Of a stretch of DNA of 64,000 nucleotides, positions 18,596 to 26,418 are shown one piece after another. Source of the DNA: Pseudonocardia sp. EC080619-01 (GTDB lineage Bacteria > Actinomycetota > Actinomycetes > Mycobacteriales > Pseudonocardiaceae); contig NZ_CP012184.1 of assembly GCF_001420995.1 (NCBI RefSeq), positions 356,501 to 420,500 of the forward strand, written 5' to 3'. Made by a program: the position numbers and the translations under genes. The notes beneath the pieces were generated by a model. That model was not told where the DNA came from and searched no databases. It was given only the letters and a program-made list of their open reading frames with translations. The number at the start of each line of letters is the position of its first letter. Position 1 is the first letter of the stretch.

Positions 18596-19492
18596 TCAGC
18601 CCTTCACCGACCCGGCGCCGAGGCCGGCGACCAGGTAGCGCTGGGCGATGAAGGCGAAGCCGATCACCGGGAGCGTCAGCAGGACCGCGGCGGCACCGGC
18701 CTGCTGGAGCATCGGCAGCGTCTGCCCGAGCTGGGTGGCGATGAAGACCGGCACCGTTCTGGCCGCGACGTCGGTCAGCACGTTCGCCGTCAGGTACTCC
18801 TGGAAGGCGAACAGGAACATGAAGATCCCCGCGGTCAGGATCCCCGGCCCCATCAGCGGCACCATCACCCGCCAGAGGATCTGGAAGCGGCTGCAGCCGT
18901 CCAGCATCGCCGCCTCGTCGAGCTCCTTCGGGATCTCGGCGAAGAAGTTGCGCAGCAACCAGATCGAGAACGGCTGGTTGATCGCCACCAGCGCCGCGGC
19001 GACCGCGAACGTGGTGTCGTAGATGCCGAGCGCCCGGGAGAGGTCGTACATCGGGAGCACCACGGCGAACCGCGGCAGCGCCCGGAAGATCAGGGCCGCG
19101 ATCAGCAGCGCCACCGAGACCCAGCCGGGGAACCGGGACAGCGCGTAGGCCGCCGGGATGCCGATGACCAGCGCGATCACCGTGCTGATCACGGCGACGA
19201 CCACGGTGTTCAGCAGGTACTTGTGGAACTCGGTGGTCTGCCACAGGTCGACGAACGCGGTGAACGTCGGCGCCCAGGTGAACACCGGCGGATCCAGGAA
19301 CGCGACGTCGGTCGGCTTGGTGACCGACATCGCCGTCCAGATCACCGGGCTGAGCATCACCCAGCAGATCAGGAGCACCATGCCCCCGACCAGGACGGCG
19401 CGCCCGCGGGGGCGGCGCCGGACGGGTTCGGGACCGGGGTCGGCGATCGGCCCGGAGGGTGTCGCAGGCGGGGCGGTCTGCACGGTGCTCAC
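18596..19492 (-). CDS. Carbohydrate-type ABC permease (MalG/UgpE-like)
   Basis: 298 residues, six hydrophobic segments after a Pro-rich cytoplasmic N-terminus. The EAA loop ELDEAAMLDGCSRFQILWRV contacts the ATPase. GTG at 19492 overlaps the preceding permease stop as GTGA. Pairs with the permease at 19489-20355 and the lipoprotein at 20408-21724; their ATPase is probably the one at 8977-10044 in the co-regulated operon. Confidence 0.9.
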   Translation of the reverse strand: MSTVQTAPPATPSGPIADPGPEPVRRRPRGRAVLVGGMVLLICWVMLSPVIWTAMSVTKPTDVAFLDPPVFTWAPTFTAFVDLWQTTEFHKYLLNTVVVAVISTVIALVIGIPAAYALSRFPGWVSVALLIAALIFRALPRFAVVLPMYDLSRALGIYDTTFAVAAALVAINQPFSIWLLRNFFAEIPKELDEAAMLDGCSRFQILWRVMVPLMGPGILTAGIFMFLFAFQEYLTANVLTDVAARTVPVFIATQLGQTLPMLQQAGAAAVLLTLPVIGFAFIAQRYLVAGLGAGSVKG

Positions 19493-20355
19493 TGGCGCGC
19501 CTCCTTGGCCATGTCCCGGATGAAGGGCGAGAGCAGCAGCACGATCAGGAGGATCAGCAGCACGTTGATCGCGCTCCCGAGCCCCAGCTGCTGGCCGCCG
19601 TCCTGGAACGCGATGTTGTAGATGTAGAGCATGATCGACTCGTTGCCGATCTGCGGTGCCTGCGGGGAGAGCGGTATCAGCTGGTCGAACGTCCGCAGCA
19701 CGTCCATGATCGAGATGATCGAGACGAACGTGAGCACGCCCCGGATGCTCGGGACGATGACGTGCCAGTGCACCCGCCAGCCGGTGGCACCGTCGATCCG
19801 GGCGGCCTCGACGACCTCCGGCGGGACCCCCTGGAGCCCGGCGAGGATCACCAGCATCGCGAACGGGAGCATGAACCAGACGGTGTTGAGTCCGACCATG
19901 ACCCGGTTCGCCCAGGGATCGGTGAACCAGAGGATCTCCTGCCCGGTGAGCTCGGTGATCAGGTAGTTGACGACGCCACCGAAGTTGGAGTCGAACAGCC
20001 AGGAGAACATCGTGGCGCCGACGACGTTCGGGACCACGTAGGACACCAGCAGCACGCCCAGCACCCACGGGCGCGAGCGGCCGAGCCCGTTCACCAGGAC
20101 GGCGAGCAGGTAGCCGCCGACGAGCAGCACCGCGATCACCGCCGCAGTGAGGCCGACGGTGAACAGCACCGCCCGGCCGAGCCGGGGGTCGGACAGGGCC
20201 TGGGCGTAGTTGTCCAGGCCGAGGAACGTGCCGGGCTCGCCGTAGTTCACCCGCTGCAGGCTCCACTCCACGGTCTTGTAGAGCGGGAACAGCAGCAGGC
20301 CGAGCATCACCAGCAGGCTCGGGGAGACCAGACCGAGGAACTCGCGCCTCCGCAT
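19489..20355 (-). CDS. Carbohydrate-type ABC permease (MalF/UgpA-like)
   Basis: 288 residues with six transmembrane segments and the EAA loop VVEAARIDGATGWRVHWHV. ATG at 20355 is preceded by GAGGTGAGGCG. Begins 52 bp after the binding-protein stop and overlaps the second permease by 4 bp. Forms a heterodimeric channel with its neighbour for a sugar-like or polyol-like compound (family knowledge). Confidence 0.9.
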   Translation of the reverse strand: MRRREFLGLVSPSLLVMLGLLLFPLYKTVEWSLQRVNYGEPGTFLGLDNYAQALSDPRLGRAVLFTVGLTAAVIAVLLVGGYLLAVLVNGLGRSRPWVLGVLLVSYVVPNVVGATMFSWLFDSNFGGVVNYLITELTGQEILWFTDPWANRVMVGLNTVWFMLPFAMLVILAGLQGVPPEVVEAARIDGATGWRVHWHVIVPSIRGVLTFVSIISIMDVLRTFDQLIPLSPQAPQIGNESIMLYIYNIAFQDGGQQLGLGSAINVLLILLIVLLLSPFIRDMAKEARQ

Positions 20356-20407
20356 GATCGCCTCACCTCGCTCTCGTGGGGTGGGATCGGTTCGGGAACG
20401 GGACTGC

Positions 20408-21724
20408 TCAGCCGATGGGGCGGTACTCGGCGACGATCTTCGTGGCGACGTCCTGCATCTGCGCCTGGCCGTCCGGGATCGACGTCCGGCCGGACACCAC
20501 GTCGGCCACGATCGAGGGGATGGCGGTGGCGATCCGCGGCGTCCACGGGAACGGTTCCGGCGGCGGGGCGCGGTCGATCGCGTCCAGCTGGGCCTCCGCG
20601 AACGGGCTGCTGTCCGGGGTGACCATGCCCTCGCGCGCCGGGAAGGCACCCGGCACCGCGGCCTTCGACGACTCCGGCCCGACCGCGGCCGCAACCATGT
20701 GGAACAGCAGGTCCTTGTCGACGTCGGTGTTCTCCGGGATCGCCCACCCGTCGACCGACAGCGTGTTGTAGAGGACGGGCCCGCCCGCCACGGACGGCGG
20801 CGGTGCGAACGCGAAGTCACCGGCGAACCGGCTGTTCTCCGGCTCGGTGAGGTCCTTCATGCGGCCGCTGAACATGATCGCCATGGCGGCGGAGCCGTTG
20901 TACATCTGCTGCTGGACGGCCGGCTGCGCGAACGTCGTCACCTGCGGGTCCATGTAGGGCATCAGCGAGCGCAGCTGCTCGAACGCCTCCGCCGCCTGCG
21001 GCGTGTCGAAGTTGGGGCGGCCGGTCCGCCGGTCCACGTAGTCCATGCCCAGCGAGCCGAGCGCCGAGTCGTAGGCGGTCGCGATGTCCGAGCTGGCCAG
21101 CAGGGGCAGCGCCAGCGGATAGCGGATCCCGCCCTCTCGCTGGATCGTCGCGGCGACGTCGCGCAGCTCGGCGAAGGTCCGCGGCGGCTGCAGGCCGAGC
21201 CGGTCGAACACGTCCTTGCGGTAGGCCGTGACGTACACCTGGGCCTGCATCGGGACCGCGTAGAGCTTCCCCTCGTAGGACATGGCCTCGCGCATCGCGG
21301 GGTTCAGCCGGTCCAGGTCGTACTGCTCGCCGTACTTCTCGGCGAGCCCGTCCAGCGGGTGGATCTTGCCGCTCGCCGCGTGCTGCGGGACGACCTGGCC
21401 GTAGGTCTCCAGGATGTCGTACGTGCCGTACCGACCGGCGAGCGTCGCGATCGTCTTCTGCGACTGGCCCGCGTAGTCGATGGGCTCGTGGTGCAGCTCG
21501 ACACCGTCCTTCGAGCAGCTGCGCACCATCGAGTTGGTGAACGGGTCGATGGCCGACGAGTTGTAGGCCAGGACGTTCACGTCGACGCTCGACGGCGGCG
21601 GCGGGAAGTCACAGGGCACCACCGTCGCCGTGGCGGCCGGGGTCCGCGATCCGGCGCCGCAGCCGGCCAGGAGCAGGGCCGTCACGACCGCGACGACGGC
21701 CACGACCGGGCGTCGTGCACGCAT
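20408..21724 (-). CDS. Solute-binding lipoprotein of carbohydrate ABC importer
   Basis: 438 residues. Signal peptide with lipobox LLLAGC places it on the outer face of the membrane as a lipoprotein; the rest is a family-1-type extracellular binding protein (motifs GRYGTYDILETYG, YEGKLYAVPMQAQVYVTAYRKDVFDRLGL). ATG at 21724 was chosen over an upstream ATG at 21757 because GAGAGGAAGG precedes it and the upstream start lies in the operator. The gene sits directly downstream of the second hisD-like gene. Confidence 0.88.
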   Translation of the reverse strand: MRARRPVVAVVAVVTALLLAGCGAGSRTPAATATVVPCDFPPPPSSVDVNVLAYNSSAIDPFTNSMVRSCSKDGVELHHEPIDYAGQSQKTIATLAGRYGTYDILETYGQVVPQHAASGKIHPLDGLAEKYGEQYDLDRLNPAMREAMSYEGKLYAVPMQAQVYVTAYRKDVFDRLGLQPPRTFAELRDVAATIQREGGIRYPLALPLLASSDIATAYDSALGSLGMDYVDRRTGRPNFDTPQAAEAFEQLRSLMPYMDPQVTTFAQPAVQQQMYNGSAAMAIMFSGRMKDLTEPENSRFAGDFAFAPPPSVAGGPVLYNTLSVDGWAIPENTDVDKDLLFHMVAAAVGPESSKAAVPGAFPAREGMVTPDSSPFAEAQLDAIDRAPPPEPFPWTPRIATAIPSIVADVVSGRTSIPDGQAQMQDVATKIVAEYRPIG

Positions 21725-21747
21725 CACGCCTTCCTCTCCGTTGAGGT

Positions 21748-21759
21748 ACATACGCATGC
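21748..21759. promoter_or_regulatory. LacI-type operator 3 (binding-protein gene)
   Basis: ACATACGCATGC, one half-site degenerate against the 14307-14318 palindrome, in the 42-bp gap between the hisD-like stop and the lipoprotein start. May be an auxiliary site or control an internal promoter for the transporter genes. Confidence 0.65.
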
Positions 21760-21766
21760 GCCGACC

Positions 21767-23086
21767 TCAGTCACGCAACGCGTCCAGCCGGATCCGGGCG
21801 CTGTCCCGGTGGCCGACCAGCTGCTCGAAGTCGGACACGGTCACCGTCGGCTCCGCCTGGGTGCGCGTCGCGTCCCGCGTCGCGCGCTGGTAGGTCAACT
21901 GCTTGAGGAAGCCTGCCACCGACAGTCCGCCGGCGTACCGGGCGCCCCGGGTGGTGGGCAGGACGTGGTTGGTCCCGGACATCCCCTTGTCCGCGTAGAC
22001 CACGGTCGACCAGGGGCCGAGGAACAGCGAGCCGTAGTTGCGCAGCCGCTCCAGCCACCAGTCGAGGTCGTCGGCGATCACCTCGAGGTGCTCGGGGGCC
22101 AGCGTGTCCATGATCGCGGCGACCGTCTCGCAGTCCTCGGCGAGGTAGACGGTGCCGTGGTCGCGCCAGGCCGCCCCGGCGATCTCGGCGGTGGCCAGCC
22201 CCGCGAGCTGCTTCTCGATCTCCCGCGGCACCTCCTCGGCGAGCCGTTCGGACGTGGTGGCCAGCGACGCGGGCGACGTCGGCCCGTGCTCGGCCTGGGC
22301 GAGCAGGTCCGAGGCGACGGTGGCGGCGTCGGCGGTGTCGTCGGCGATCACCGCGACCTCCGACGGGCCGGCCAGCACGTCGATGCCGACCCGCCCGTAG
22401 AGCTGGCGCTTCGCCTCGGCGACATAGGCGTTGCCGGCGCCGACGATCATGTCCGACGGCGTCCCGTCGAGCAGGCCGAACGCCATCGCGGCGAGCGCCT
22501 GGACACCGCCGACCGCGTACACCGACTCGGCGCCGCTGATCCGCGCCGCGTAGAGCACGGCCGGGTGCGGGCGGCCGTTCCGCGACGGCGGGGTGGCGGC
22601 GACGACGTTCGGCACACCCGCGACGCCGGCCACCCCGACGGTCATGAACGCGCTGGCCAGCAGCGGGAAGCGACCGGCGGGCAGGTACGCGCCGACGTTC
22701 TCGACGGGGACGAAGCGCTGGCCGCAGACGACACCGGGCAGCACCTCGGACTCGAAGTCCTGCAGGTGCGCGCGCTGCATCGAGGCGAACCGGCGGGTCC
22801 GCTCGGAACCGGCGTCGAGCGCCTCGCGCAGGTCGGCCGGGAGCTCGTCACCGGACCGGGCGAGCTCGGCGGGGCCGACCAGGAGGTCGTCACCGGTGAA
22901 CCCGTCCAGGTCGCGGGCGTACCGCAGCACGGCGTCCATCCCGCCCGACTCGATGGCGCTCAGCATCTCCGAGACGGTCGCGACCACGGCCGGGTCGCGA
23001 CGGTCGGCGGTCTCCACCGTGCCCGGCGCCTTGACCACCCGGACCGGGGAGCCGATACGCCGGAAGTCCGATTCGCTCAAGTGCAT
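21767..23086 (-). CDS. Histidinol-dehydrogenase-family dehydrogenase 2
   Basis: 439 residues, paralogous to the enzyme at 14336. It keeps GAGNAYVAEAKRQL, zinc ligands in LLAQAEHG, YADKGMSGTNHVLPT and VGHRD, and the catalytic Glu-His in APEHLEV. Two HisD-type enzymes in one regulon suggests successive or stereospecific alcohol-to-acid oxidations. The second of two nearby ATGs (23086) was chosen: a TAGTGT -10 at 23098-23093 puts the transcription start on it, giving a leaderless message with the operator across the start. First gene of the five-gene transport operon. Confidence 0.87.
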   Translation of the reverse strand: MHLSESDFRRIGSPVRVVKAPGTVETADRRDPAVVATVSEMLSAIESGGMDAVLRYARDLDGFTGDDLLVGPAELARSGDELPADLREALDAGSERTRRFASMQRAHLQDFESEVLPGVVCGQRFVPVENVGAYLPAGRFPLLASAFMTVGVAGVAGVPNVVAATPPSRNGRPHPAVLYAARISGAESVYAVGGVQALAAMAFGLLDGTPSDMIVGAGNAYVAEAKRQLYGRVGIDVLAGPSEVAVIADDTADAATVASDLLAQAEHGPTSPASLATTSERLAEEVPREIEKQLAGLATAEIAGAAWRDHGTVYLAEDCETVAAIMDTLAPEHLEVIADDLDWWLERLRNYGSLFLGPWSTVVYADKGMSGTNHVLPTTRGARYAGGLSVAGFLKQLTYQRATRDATRTQAEPTVTVSDFEQLVGHRDSARIRLDALRD

Positions 23087-23098
23087 ACGCATACACTA
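23081..23098. promoter_or_regulatory. LacI-type operator 4 overlapping a leaderless promoter
   Basis: GTGCATACGCATACA (23081-23095) is identical to operator 1 in reverse orientation. On the minus strand TTGTCA, 18 bp, TAGTGT (23098-23093), then ATGCGT and the ATG at 23086, so repressor binding would cover the -10, the start site and the start codon together. Confidence 0.8.
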
Positions 23099-23318
23099 AG
23101 TGGCACGGGCCGGGATTGACAAGAGCGGATCGTGCCCGCCGTCACCACCCCGGGCGAATCGGAGGGACCGACCGGGTGAGCCACCGGAGTGCCTCCCCGT
23201 CGCGGCGTGCCCGCCGCCGGACCCTGGTCGGCAGCGTCCGGGACATGTCGCGGACGCCGGACCGGTCCGGCCGCGATCCCCGTGGCCCCGGCGTGCCAGG
23301 TCCAGCGGAGGAGGCCCC

Positions 23319-24338
23319 GTGTCCGTGCACCCGTCGCCGTCCCGTGTCCTCGGCACGGCGCTGGCCGTGCTCGCCGCGGTCGTCGTCACGACGGTCACCG
23401 CCCCCGCGGCGGTCGCCGGGCCCGCCGCTCCCGTCACCGGCGACCGCGCCGTCGTCGGCGTCTCGGTGGCGACGGTGTGGACCTCCCCCACCAGCCCCCG
23501 CACACGGGACCGGGCCGCGGTGTCCGCGCCGGCCGACCCGGCGGGCTGGCTGGCGTCGATGACCGTCGAGGACCGCCGCGAGCTCACCACCGCGTCGCGC
23601 ACCCAGACCCAGGTCCTCTACGGCACCCCGGTCCGGGTGCTGGAGCGGCGGACCGGGTGGGCGCGGGTCGTGGTGCCCGACCAGCCCGGCGCCAAGGACG
23701 GCCGAGGCTACCCCGGCTGGATCCCCGCGGCGCAGCTGACCGGCGGGGCGGCGTTCGCCGGGCTCGCGTCGGCGATGCCGGCCGGGACCGTCGACGGCGT
23801 CGCCACGACCTGGCTGTACGACGACGTGGCCCGCGCCGGCCGGCAGCTCGAGATCAGCGCCGGGACCCGGCTCCCCGTCCTGGCGGGCAGGGCCGGGAGC
23901 GTGCAGCTCGCGCTGCCCGACGGGGGTACCGCGTGGGCCGACGCCCGGCACGTCCGGATCGGCGACCCCGCCCCGCCGACCGGTGAGGACCTGGTGCGGA
24001 CCGCACGCCTGTTCCTCGACCGCCCCTACCTGTGGGGCGGGCGCTCCGGATTCGCCCCGGACTGCTCGGGCCTGACCGGGCTGGTGCACGCCCTGCACGG
24101 CATCACGATCGGTCGGGACGCCTCCGACCAGCAGCGCGGCGGCCGCGCCGTCGCGAAGGACGACCTGCAGCCCGGTGACCTGCTGTTCTGGGGCTCCCCC
24201 GCGACACACGTGGCGATCTACGCGGGTGACGGCCGGATGATCGAGGCCTTCGACGCCGCGACGCCGGTGCGGGTCACCCCGGTCCGGTTCGACGACGCGT
24301 ACTCCGGCGCCCGCCGCTACCTGCCCGACGGTCGCTGA
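23319..24338 (+). CDS. Secreted NlpC/P60-family peptidoglycan hydrolase
   Basis: 339 residues. A signal peptide (about 1-33, ending VAGPAAP) is followed by SH3b-like repeats (VRVLERRTGWARVVVPDQPG, LAGRAGSVQLALPDG) and a C-terminal NlpC/P60 domain with the catalytic Cys in APDCSGLTGLVHAL and His in ATHVAIYAGDGRMIEA. Cuts the D-gamma-glutamyl-diaminopimelate link or a similar peptide bond in the wall. GTG at 23319 follows GGAGGAGG. Monocistronic between the catabolic regulon and the cobalamin genes; no functional link to either is evident. Confidence 0.88.
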   Translation: MSVHPSPSRVLGTALAVLAAVVVTTVTAPAAVAGPAAPVTGDRAVVGVSVATVWTSPTSPRTRDRAAVSAPADPAGWLASMTVEDRRELTTASRTQTQVLYGTPVRVLERRTGWARVVVPDQPGAKDGRGYPGWIPAAQLTGGAAFAGLASAMPAGTVDGVATTWLYDDVARAGRQLEISAGTRLPVLAGRAGSVQLALPDGGTAWADARHVRIGDPAPPTGEDLVRTARLFLDRPYLWGGRSGFAPDCSGLTGLVHALHGITIGRDASDQQRGGRAVAKDDLQPGDLLFWGSPATHVAIYAGDGRMIEAFDAATPVRVTPVRFDDAYSGARRYLPDGR

Positions 24339-24430
24339 GCGGGTCGGCTCCGCCGTCCGCGCGGCATGTGACCCATCCCGCCGCCGCGCGCGGGCGCCCG
24401 CGACCGCCCGGTGTGCCTACAGTGACCGGC

Positions 24431-25783
24431 GTGCCGACGACCGCCCGCACCCGCGCCGACGCCTGTCCGGGCGTCGTGTCGCCGCACCTCGCGGCGGACG
24501 GCGCGCTGGCCCGCGTCCGGCTGCCCGGCGGGCGGATCACGGCCGCGGCGCTGCGGGCCGTCGCCGCGCTGGCCGGCGCCGCGGGCGACGGTGCGGTGCA
24601 CCTGACCTCCCGCGGGAACCTGCAGCTGCGCGGCCTCGACCCCGGTGACCCGCGCCCGGTGCGGGAGCTCGCCGCGGCCGGACTGCTGCCGTCGGTCACC
24701 CACGAACGCGTCCGGAACGTCCTCGCCTCGCCGCTGTCGGGGATCACCGGCGGGCTCGCCGACGTCCGCGGGCTGGCCGCCGCCCTCGATCGTGGCCTGT
24801 GCGCCCGGCCGGAGCTCGCCGCGCTGCCCGGGCGGTTCCTGATCGCGTTCGACGACGGCCGCGGCGACGTCGCCGGGGAACGCCCCGACCTGTGCTGGGT
24901 CGCCGTCTCGGTCACGGCGGGCGAGCTCGTCGTCGCCGGGACCGGTACCGGCCTGCACTGCGCCCCCGGCGACGCCCCGGACCTGCTGCTGGACGCCGCG
25001 GCCGCGTTCCTGGAGCTGCGCGACACCCACACCGCCGATCCCGCCGCCCGCGCCTGGCGCGCCGCCGAGCTCCCCGACGCCGCCCGCCGTCTCGCGGACA
25101 CCCTGTCCGGGCCCCACCGGGCGTCCCGTACGGGCGGTGCGCGGCACCCGGACGCCACGCGCGACGGCACCGGGGTGGGCGAGCACGGGCACGGCCGGGT
25201 CGGGGAGCTCGGTGGTGGTGCGCTGGGGGTGGCGCCGGTGCTCGGTGAGCTGTCGGTGGCCCAGCTGGAGGTGCTCGCCGGGCACGCCCCGGAGCTGCTC
25301 GTGACGCCGTGGCGGACCCTCGTCCTCCCCGGCCCGCACCCGGACGCACGGACGGCACGGACGGCACGGACGGCACGGACGGCACTGCGGGACGCGGGGC
25401 TCGTCGTCGATCCCGGGCACCCGGCCCTGCGGGTCAGCGCCTGCGCCGGCACCCCCGGGTGCGCGAAGTCGCTGGCCGACGTCCGCGGCGACGCCCGCGC
25501 CCTGCTCCGGGCCGGGGACACGGCCACCGTGCACGTCTCCGGCTGTGCCCGCCGCTGCGGCGCCCCGCACACCCCGCACACCGACGCCGTCGCCACCGGG
25601 CCAGGGGCCTACCTGCGCGACGGCACGGGATCCGCACACCCGCTCCCGCTGATCACCCGCCACGACGGGCCGGACGGGCCCACGCCACCCCCGCTGCCCC
25701 GCGCAGCCACCCCACCGTGCGGCTGCCCGCCCGCGGATCCCGCACCCCCGACCCCGCACGACCGACCGAGGAGCCACCGCTGA
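24431..25783 (+). CDS. cobG: Precorrin-3B synthase CobG
   Basis: 450 residues. Related to nitrite/sulfite reductases: two ferredoxin-like half-domains (RVRLPGGRITAAALRAVA, HLTSRGNLQLRG) and [4Fe-4S] ligands in SACAGTPGC and VSGCARRCG. Converts precorrin-3A to precorrin-3B with O2 in aerobic cobalamin synthesis. GTG at 24431 chosen because TACAGT (24418-24423) lies exactly 7 nt upstream, suggesting a leaderless transcript; GTG at 24422 is the alternative. A 9-bp tandem repeat around 25348-25382 encodes TART repeats in the linker, and the C-terminus is an unusual Pro/His-rich tail. The stop overlaps cobH. Confidence 0.85.
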   Translation: MPTTARTRADACPGVVSPHLAADGALARVRLPGGRITAAALRAVAALAGAAGDGAVHLTSRGNLQLRGLDPGDPRPVRELAAAGLLPSVTHERVRNVLASPLSGITGGLADVRGLAAALDRGLCARPELAALPGRFLIAFDDGRGDVAGERPDLCWVAVSVTAGELVVAGTGTGLHCAPGDAPDLLLDAAAAFLELRDTHTADPAARAWRAAELPDAARRLADTLSGPHRASRTGGARHPDATRDGTGVGEHGHGRVGELGGGALGVAPVLGELSVAQLEVLAGHAPELLVTPWRTLVLPGPHPDARTARTARTARTALRDAGLVVDPGHPALRVSACAGTPGCAKSLADVRGDARALLRAGDTATVHVSGCARRCGAPHTPHTDAVATGPGAYLRDGTGSAHPLPLITRHDGPDGPTPPPLPRAATPPCGCPPADPAPPTPHDRPRSHR

Positions 25784-26418
25784 GCGGCTACGACTACATC
25801 ACCGACGGCGCCGAGATCTACCGGCGCTCGTTCGCGACGATCCGCGCCGAGGCGGACCTGTCCGGGCTGCCGCCCGGGACGGAGGACGTCGCCGTCCGGA
25901 TGATCCACGCCTGCGGGCAGGTCGATCTCGCGGCGGACATCGCCGCGTCGGCGGGCGTCGTCGACGCCGCCCGGAGCGCGCTGAAGGCAGGCGGCCCGAT
26001 CATCTGCGACGCGATGATGGTCGCCTCGGGCGTCACAGCGGCCCGGCTCCCGGCCGGCAACGAGGTGCTCTGCCTGCTGCGCGACGAGCGCGTGCCCGGC
26101 CTCGCGGCCGAGATCGGCAACACGCGGTCGGCCGCCGCGCTGGAGCTCCTGGCGGACCGGTTCGACGGTGCCGTCGTCGCCGTCGGGAACGCCCCGACGG
26201 CCCTGTTCCACCTCCTCGACCTCATCGACCGGGGCGCGCCGCGACCGGCCGCCGTGGTCGGCATCCCGGTCGGGTTCATCGGCGCGGCCGAGTCCAAGCA
26301 GGCCCTCGCCGAGCGCACCGACCTGGAGCACCTCGTCGTGCACGGCCGCCGCGGCGGCTCGGCGATCACCGCGGCCGCGCTGAACGCGCTGGCCCACGAG
26401 CAGGAGATCATCCCGTGA
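25780..26418 (+). CDS. cobH: Precorrin-8X methylmutase CobH, probable CTG start
   Basis: 212 residues, full family length from SGYDYITDGAEIYRRSFATIRAEAD to the end; the catalytic region VRMIHACGQVD is present. Moves a methyl group from C11 to C12 to give hydrogenobyrinate. No ATG, GTG or TTG lies at the family N-terminus. A CTG at 25780 overlaps the cobG stop (CTGA) and has GAGGAG six bases upstream, the best start; the nearest in-frame GTG (25717) lies 63 bp upstream with no ribosome site. Second gene of cobG-cobH-cobIJ. Confidence 0.88.
   Translation: MSGYDYITDGAEIYRRSFATIRAEADLSGLPPGTEDVAVRMIHACGQVDLAADIAASAGVVDAARSALKAGGPIICDAMMVASGVTAARLPAGNEVLCLLRDERVPGLAAEIGNTRSAAALELLADRFDGAVVAVGNAPTALFHLLDLIDRGAPRPAAVVGIPVGFIGAAESKQALAERTDLEHLVVHGRRGGSAITAAALNALAHEQEIIP

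Noticed and set aside
20354-23119. 921-codon open frame opposite the binding protein and HisD-like gene
   Set aside because: Composition (His/Arg/Gly/Asp-rich, no motifs) is typical of the antisense frame of a high-G+C gene.
24340-24431. Cobalamin riboswitch upstream of cobG
   Set aside because: The gap is under 100 bp and shows no B12-box-like sequence; a leaderless promoter explains it better.
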